This document shows, one piece after another, positions 58,509 to 64,000 of a stretch of DNA of 64,000 nt. The position numbers and the translations under genes are program-made. The stretch comes from Coriaria nepalensis (taxonomy: Eukaryota; Streptophyta; Magnoliopsida; Cucurbitales; Coriariaceae), in NCBI GenBank assembly GCA_027186245.1, contig CP114485.1:744001-808000 (forward strand). Reading direction: 5' to 3'. Under the pieces are notes generated by a model. The model saw only the letters and a list, made by a program, of their open reading frames with translations, was not told the origin of the DNA and did no database searches. Position 1 is the stretch's first letter, and every line of letters starts with the position of its first letter.

Positions 58509-59378
58509 GATCGCGAACTGTCAAACTTAGTTAAATTGATAAAAAAAGAGAGAAATGAAACGAAATTTAGGATAAACTACCCGGACATGTTATATACATA
58601 TCGTGATCAATCATTAGATATGGATGTTGGCTCGCACTTGTGTACACAGAACATCCATGTACCGTTCTCACGTGTGGGACGGGGAAAAAAAAAAGGAAAA
58701 AAAAAGACATTAACTTTAGCATTTGTGACACATAGGTATGGCCGTATGAGGACATAAAGCAGTGGAGGATAAGGAACATCCACTTAACAGCAAAATGTTA
58801 ATATGTCTGCCATTCCAACTCCATTAATTCGTTAATTATATTGATTAATACTTTAATGAATAATCCTATAGTTTTGCAGGTTTTCAGGTCTCTGCTACAT
58901 GGCCTGATTGTGGGGAAACCTCTACCTCACACGCTTGCACCTTCACATCGCATTCTACTTATTTTCATACATTCATTCAGCAAATTCTTTATCGTCAAGT
59001 AGTCATTTAAAACGATACGTCGTCCTTTGAAAATTTACTACAGAGTCCGTGAATAGTGGTGTCGCAAACGGGTGCGGATGGTCATGTTAGTAATCTTGAA
59101 AATTAGTGGGAGTAGGTAGACCAGGTCCATTTGCCCCAGAAATCAAGCAATGGAACACAAACGTATCGATCATCGAACGGTTTCCTGAGACCCGCCAAAT
59201 CGGCATTGTCGTCATCATCACCGTCCATCACGCAAAAAGATCGAATCTACAACGCATCGTCCTCCTCGTCGCATCAGATCGGTATTCTGAAAAAGAAAGG
59301 AGATGAACTTCCATTTGCCAGCAGAAAGAAAACGGAAAACTGAAAAGGAAGCTCCCGCTCCCGATTTGTAATATCGTC
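58509..59378. promoter_or_regulatory. Divergent upstream region
   Basis: The 2OG-oxygenase-like gene (-) and the tomosyn-like gene (+) diverge here, 870 bp apart. The right part (about 59110-59370) is probably the 5' UTR of the tomosyn-like gene. No clear TATA box or gene was found. CACGTGTGGGAC at 58669 contains a G-box core (CACGTG). Confidence 0.4.
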
Positions 59379-62300
59379 ATGTTTTCCCAATTCTTTCACA
59401 AATCTGGAAAGCAGTCACCTCATAAGGTAAGCAATCTATTTACTTCTGCTTCTCGTGATTCTCTGATTCTAACTCGACGACTTTTTGCTCAAATTTTCAA
59501 TCTGGTGTTTTCTTTGGTGTTTGTTTTGTAATCTAGTTAATTGTTTTACTGTTTGTGGTATTGAGCTGAGATATGATTTGGAAGGAGTAGAGATGTAATA
59601 CTGAGAATCAAGTTAGCTAAATCACGTCGATTTTTTAAGTTTAATAAGGAAATCTATAATGCTATATGACCAATGCTCAATTCAATTTGAATGAGATTGG
59701 GAACCGGCAATATGGCTTCTATGAAGCTCAATGTCAGCAACACGACATTTTGGAACAGTATTAAGTTTTTTTGACCAGGCTAGAGCAATTTGCTCGATCA
59801 TACAGAAAAGATTGGTATTATTGGTAGGTTTTGCAGATTTTCTCAATGAATTTTTACTCTTTGGTGTGTAGGGTGAAAAAACAACTCTTATTGTGTGTGA
59901 GTTTCTATTCATTTTTGTTTATTTTCAATTTTCTCCTTTTTGCTGTGAAGGGATATTTGAAACCGATAGACTTTGATCCCCGTGTTACCGTGCACTATGG
60001 GATCCCAGCAACTGCATCCATTCTTGCTTTTGACCCTATTCAGAGCCTCATGGCAATTGGAACACTGTAAGTTGACTTGTTGACTCTTCATAACTGATAT
60101 AGTTGAGGAATTTGAAATTGTTGTAGTTAAGCTAATTGGATATTAATAAATTAGTTGTTAGAGTTGGTAATTAGGTTGAGGCTATTCTGTTTATCATTCT
60201 GCAGGGATGGTTGGATAAAGGTCATTGGTGGTGAAAATATAGAAGCGCTTCTTGTTTGTCCGAAGCCATTGCCCTTCAAATATTTACAGGTTCTTCCATA
60301 TAAACCGAACAATTTTGTAGCTTTTGTTTGACAAAAATGCTCAATTTCTTTCCTCACCAAGTTATATTTTTGACAACATTACGGTCAATCTCTCTCTCTT
60401 GACAGTTCTTACACAATCAAGGTTTCCTAGTGAGTGTCTCAAACGAAAATGAAATTCAGGTTGAAATCTTCTCCCATCATCCAAGTGTTATGTGATATGA
60501 TACCTCCAAGAAGTGGCATTACCTGTCTCTCGTACAATGTTTTTCTATCACTTTCAAAATTTGTTCAGGTCTGGGATCTGGAGAACAGACTAATAGTTTC
60601 TACATTACAATGGGGTGCAATATAACTGCCTTCTCTGTTATTTATGGCACCCATTACATGTACGAAGCTTGCCAAATGACACCACTTGCATTTCTGTTTA
60701 GAAATTTATTTGTTGCAAAATGAAAAGCTAATTTAAGAAATTCTTACTCTTGTCAATATGTTCAGGTACATTGGAAGTGAATATGCGATGGTAGCAGTTA
60801 CAAAATTTGAAGCTGAATCTGGGAATATAACAATATTGCCATATTATGTTCCTGCAGATGTCATAGCTGGTAATTTATCTATACATCTATGTTAACTAAG
60901 GTTGTGGTGTGTTCTTTGATGTGCTTGCAGGTTTCTAGGTTGTCATATCGTCATTGAAGTAATTTGAGAACAAAAATATGATTTAATGATTTATCCATTA
61001 AAACCTCTTATAGTCTTATTGTTAATCATATTAATGCCTTTTTTCTACTTACTTTATTTTTTTTCTTTAGACGCAGCTGGAATGTCATTTCCTGAAAATC
61101 TTTCCGTTGTTGGAGTTCTCCAACAACCCTGTTCTCCGGGAAGCAGGCAAGAGATATTAATTAATTTTTTTTTTGGGCCAATAAAAATTCTTTGCTGCAT
61201 GATTATATTAGTCAGTCCATGCTTTCAAGCATAAAAATGGGTTATATATTTTATTAGGACATGAAGGGCAACAATCGACTGACTCGGGTGTACAATCCAT
61301 GAAACGTCCTCTTTTGCAGAATTCTAATTGCATATGAGAATGGATTGCTTGTTCTCTGGGATGCTTCTGAAAACAAAGTCGTCCTTGTTAGAGGCAACAA
61401 GGACCTTCAATTGAAGGATGGGAATGTGGTTAGTCTCTCAAAAGACACAAGAGAGGAGCTTTCCAGTAACATATCGAGTGAAGAAGAAGTGGAGAAAGCG
61501 ATAAGCTCTCTTTGTTGGGTAGCTAGTGATGGGTCAGTACTTGCTGTTGGCTATGTTGATGGAGATATATTGTTTTGGAACTTGTCGACTACCTCTATCA
61601 AAGAGCAGCAAGCTAATAAATCATCCAATAATGTTGTCAAGCTACAATTATCATCAGGGGATACAAGACTCCCAGTAATTTTTCTACGCTGGTCAGCAAG
61701 TAGATCACACGATCATGAGGGAAAGCCCTTTGTCTATGGTGGTGATGAAATTGGGTCTCCAGAAGTTTTATCGGTACTTTAATATTTAGATGCATTTCTT
61801 GAAGTAGATGATTAGAAAATGTTGATATAATCATTTATATATTTAGATAGTGAAGAAAATAAATTTAACAATGAATGATTAATTAGAGTTGACGTTATTC
61901 TGTATATAGGTGTGCACTCAAAATGATTATGAGTTTATCTCAAATACAGATTCTAAGCCTTACTTGGTCTTCTGGGATACAAAGTCTGAAATGCACTGGT
62001 CGAGTTGACCTTACGCTGGAGGGTTCCTTTGCGGATATGGTTCTATCATCTAGGATTGGTTCAGTGAAGAGCAGTGCCACTTTCTTATTTGTATTGACCA
62101 ATCCAGGGCAGCTGCATGTTTATGATGATATTTGCTTGTCTTCCTTAGTGAATCAACAAGAGAAGCCTTGCTCTGTTTCTCCAGTGCCACATCCTATGGT
62201 CATTCCCAATATTGAACCATACATTTCTGCTGTAAAGCTAGCTTTAGTATATAGAGATAGCAAGTTTTCAAGGGCATTGGTTGAGGTACTTGGCCTCTTA

Positions 62301-64000
62301 TTTAGGTTCAGATTTCTCTTTTTAGATAGTGGAAATATATGCTTAAGGAAATTGAATGTTACAGGTTTCCTAATATCTAGTAAGGGAGTTAGATTATCTG
62401 ACCAAAAAACCACTTCTTTTCCCTTTAGAGAGTCTTAGCTGCAAAACTTCATACTGCACGTACTCCTATGGCAGTGGATACAAAGTGGCCGTTGAGTGGC
62501 GGTGTCCACTCTAAGCTCTCTGATGCGGAAAATTATCAGGTTGAGAGACTGTATATAGCTGGTTATCAAGATGGATCTGTTCGAATATGGGATGCCACAT
62601 ATCCAACCTTATCACATATATTTTATTTAGAATCAGAGGTTTGTGTTGTCTTAATATTATGGATAAAATAACTTATCTAATACATTGAGGAACTAGATCT
62701 CAGACTGTTAGTATGGCCTGTTTCCTTGTGATGGACAGGTGAAAGGTGTGCAGGTCGCTGGTACAAGTGCATTAGTATTAGCATTGGGTTTTTGCTCTAT
62801 CTCTTTAAGATTAGCAGTTGGCAATGAATGTGGTCTGGTAATGTTGATTGTTTTTGTAGCTAGATTTTTTTTATCAAGCTTCTATAACCTGGTGATTATA
62901 TCTAAATTTTACCTATCGTGTAGGTTCGTCTATATACTAATTAGTAGGGAGCTCTGAGAAGACGAATTTTCACTTTATAACCCAAACTGAAAAGGAAGGT
63001 CCGTCTTACTAAACGACCATTACCTGTTCAATGAGTGTGCATGTATTAGTTACAGGCTACTAAGCTAAAATCTGAAAGCGACCATTCAAGCTAGTCTGTC
63101 TTCCATAATTTCTCGATCAACTATTATACTTGCTATATACTTGACTCATAAATGCCAAACCTTTGTTATATTTTAATTGTTGTCTAACATGATTACAGTA
63201 CATAATATGCACAGAGGAGAAGGACCCCACTGTGCCGCCGCGTTCTCTTTTCTAAATTTTTCTGTATCCACTCTGCAATTTGCGAATTCTGGAGCCATAC
63301 TTGCTGTGGGATTCGAATGTGGCAGGGTGGGAATCTTATTATCTTTTCCTTTAATCCTACAAGTATGCTTTGACAAAAAATCCTCTTAATTTCATGTTAC
63401 AGGTTGCAGTGATTGATATTTACACCTTATCTCTCTTATTTCTTACTGATGATGTATCCAACTCAAGGGCTCCAGTCATTTCTCTTGCTATCAAATCATT
63501 TTCAGATTCTAATAACTTAGTTAAAACCCCAAATAATTATGTAACCGAAAGTGAGGATCATCCAAGAAAAGAGATAGTATTGATTTTGTCAAGAGACTCA
63601 CATCTTGTCACCGTCAATATCTCCACTGGCCATATGATCAGGTCTCAGTTCCTCTCTCCAGAAAAGGAGTCAACAGCAATTTCCATGTACATAATTGGTA
63701 AGGAAATTCAATCGGAAGTGATAAAGTCAAACAAGATTATAGGAAAATATCAAAGTGGAAACCATATCTGCATTATTGAAGTTTTAGTTGTATTTGGAAT
63801 GCTTTTTGCGCAGAGGATGATAATACAATATCTGAAGCATCCAGTCAAAAGCATTTGACTAACAATCCTCAAAGTAGTGGAGGAAATGTTGAACCATTGC
63901 CAGCCCGTATTCCTGCTTTAGAGACACCAGATAAAGCCGAAGTGGAGCCCTCTAAGGAAACTTCATATTTGGAGATGATACCAGCAAACTTACACGTTTT
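59379..64000 (+). pseudogene. Tomosyn-like WD40 protein gene, 5' part, with broken reading frame
   Basis: The gene matches the plant tomosyn/Lgl-like WD40 family (At4g35560/At5g05570 type), whose animal relatives regulate SNARE-driven exocytosis. Early exons are 59379-59426 (MFSQFFHKSGKQSPHK), 59951-60066, 60205-60289, 60406-60459 and 60569 onward. Later blocks include NITAFSVIYGTHYMYIGSEY, ILIAYENGLLVLWDASENK, SLCWVASDGSVLAVGYVDGD, VVKLQLSSGDTRLPVIFLRW and YIAGYQDGSVRIWDATYPT. One base is missing at the GGGG at 60611-60614, so the frame stops at 60623. A second break lies at 62933-62955, where VRLY is followed by TAG TAG and the frame resumes at EKTNFHFITQTEK. Most other splice sites are intact, including a GC donor near 61147. 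It may be a young pseudogene or contain sequencing errors. It runs off the right edge. Confidence 0.65.

Noticed and set aside
1..64000. Search for tRNA, rRNA, CRISPR arrays, insertion sequences and viral genes
   Set aside because: None was recognised by eye. Short tRNA or miRNA hairpins could still have been missed without a covariance search.

Overview
This window is nuclear DNA from a flowering plant, almost certainly a eudicot and probably a rosid. The genes have many short introns with GT-AG borders and AT-rich intergenic DNA, and the products are plant-specific or plant-type: PMT-type methyltransferase, GARP and R2R3-MYB factors, BAHD acyltransferase, AP2C phosphatase, UGP3. I cannot name the species. 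I see no bacterial, viral, CRISPR or operon-like content, and no intact transposon.

Layout, left to right. 1-560: last two exons of a PMT22/23-like methyltransferase (+). 775-976: debris of a glycine-rich RNA-binding protein (-). 1457-6291: REC8/SYN1 meiotic cohesin kleisin (+), 20 exons plus a duplicated candidate exon. 7435-8154: single-exon glutaredoxin/zinc-finger protein (+). 9628-12511: LRR receptor-like pseudokinase of the MALE DISCOVERER 2 type (+). 12999-15083 (-) and 15540-18634 (+): a head-to-head pair, a BUB1/MAD3-family checkpoint protein and SAM50, sharing a 456-bp promoter. 21734-23470: GARP repressor-like factor (+). 24527-27955: dead UGP3 (+). 31443-32771: BAHD acyltransferase (+). 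33566-33733: RPL41, 25 codons in two exons (+). 34421-35215: subgroup-22 R2R3-MYB (-). 35960-36577: bHLH51-like relic (-). 38130-39753: putative plastid membrane protein (-). 40570-50076: clathrin heavy chain (-). 51244-52655: AP2C/PP2C5-like phosphatase (-). 54622-56550: RAB3GAP1 relic (+). 56867-58508: 2OG-oxygenase-like protein lacking the iron ligands (-). 59379-end: tomosyn-like WD40 gene with broken frame, cut by the window edge (+).

The genes are independent transcription units. REC8 and the BUB1/MAD3 protein both act in chromosome segregation, but most neighbours do unrelated jobs. The gene content resembles several Arabidopsis segments as I remember them (At5g05490-05520, At2g40180-40280, At3g56040-56080, At3g11070-11130). 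I infer that the window keeps an ancestral order that polyploidy and gene loss dispersed in Arabidopsis. Five relics (GR-RBP, UGP3, bHLH51, RAB3GAP1, tomosyn-like) fit ongoing loss after duplication.

I did not find a clearly new biological system. The best leads are the duplicated exon in REC8, the shared promoter and repeated C-terminal motif of the checkpoint gene, the re-coded HLH loop in the bHLH relic, and two GC-AG introns. Exon borders were placed by eye using reading frame, splice consensus and remembered family sequences. For genes where I list every exon, the phases add up to a whole number of codons.
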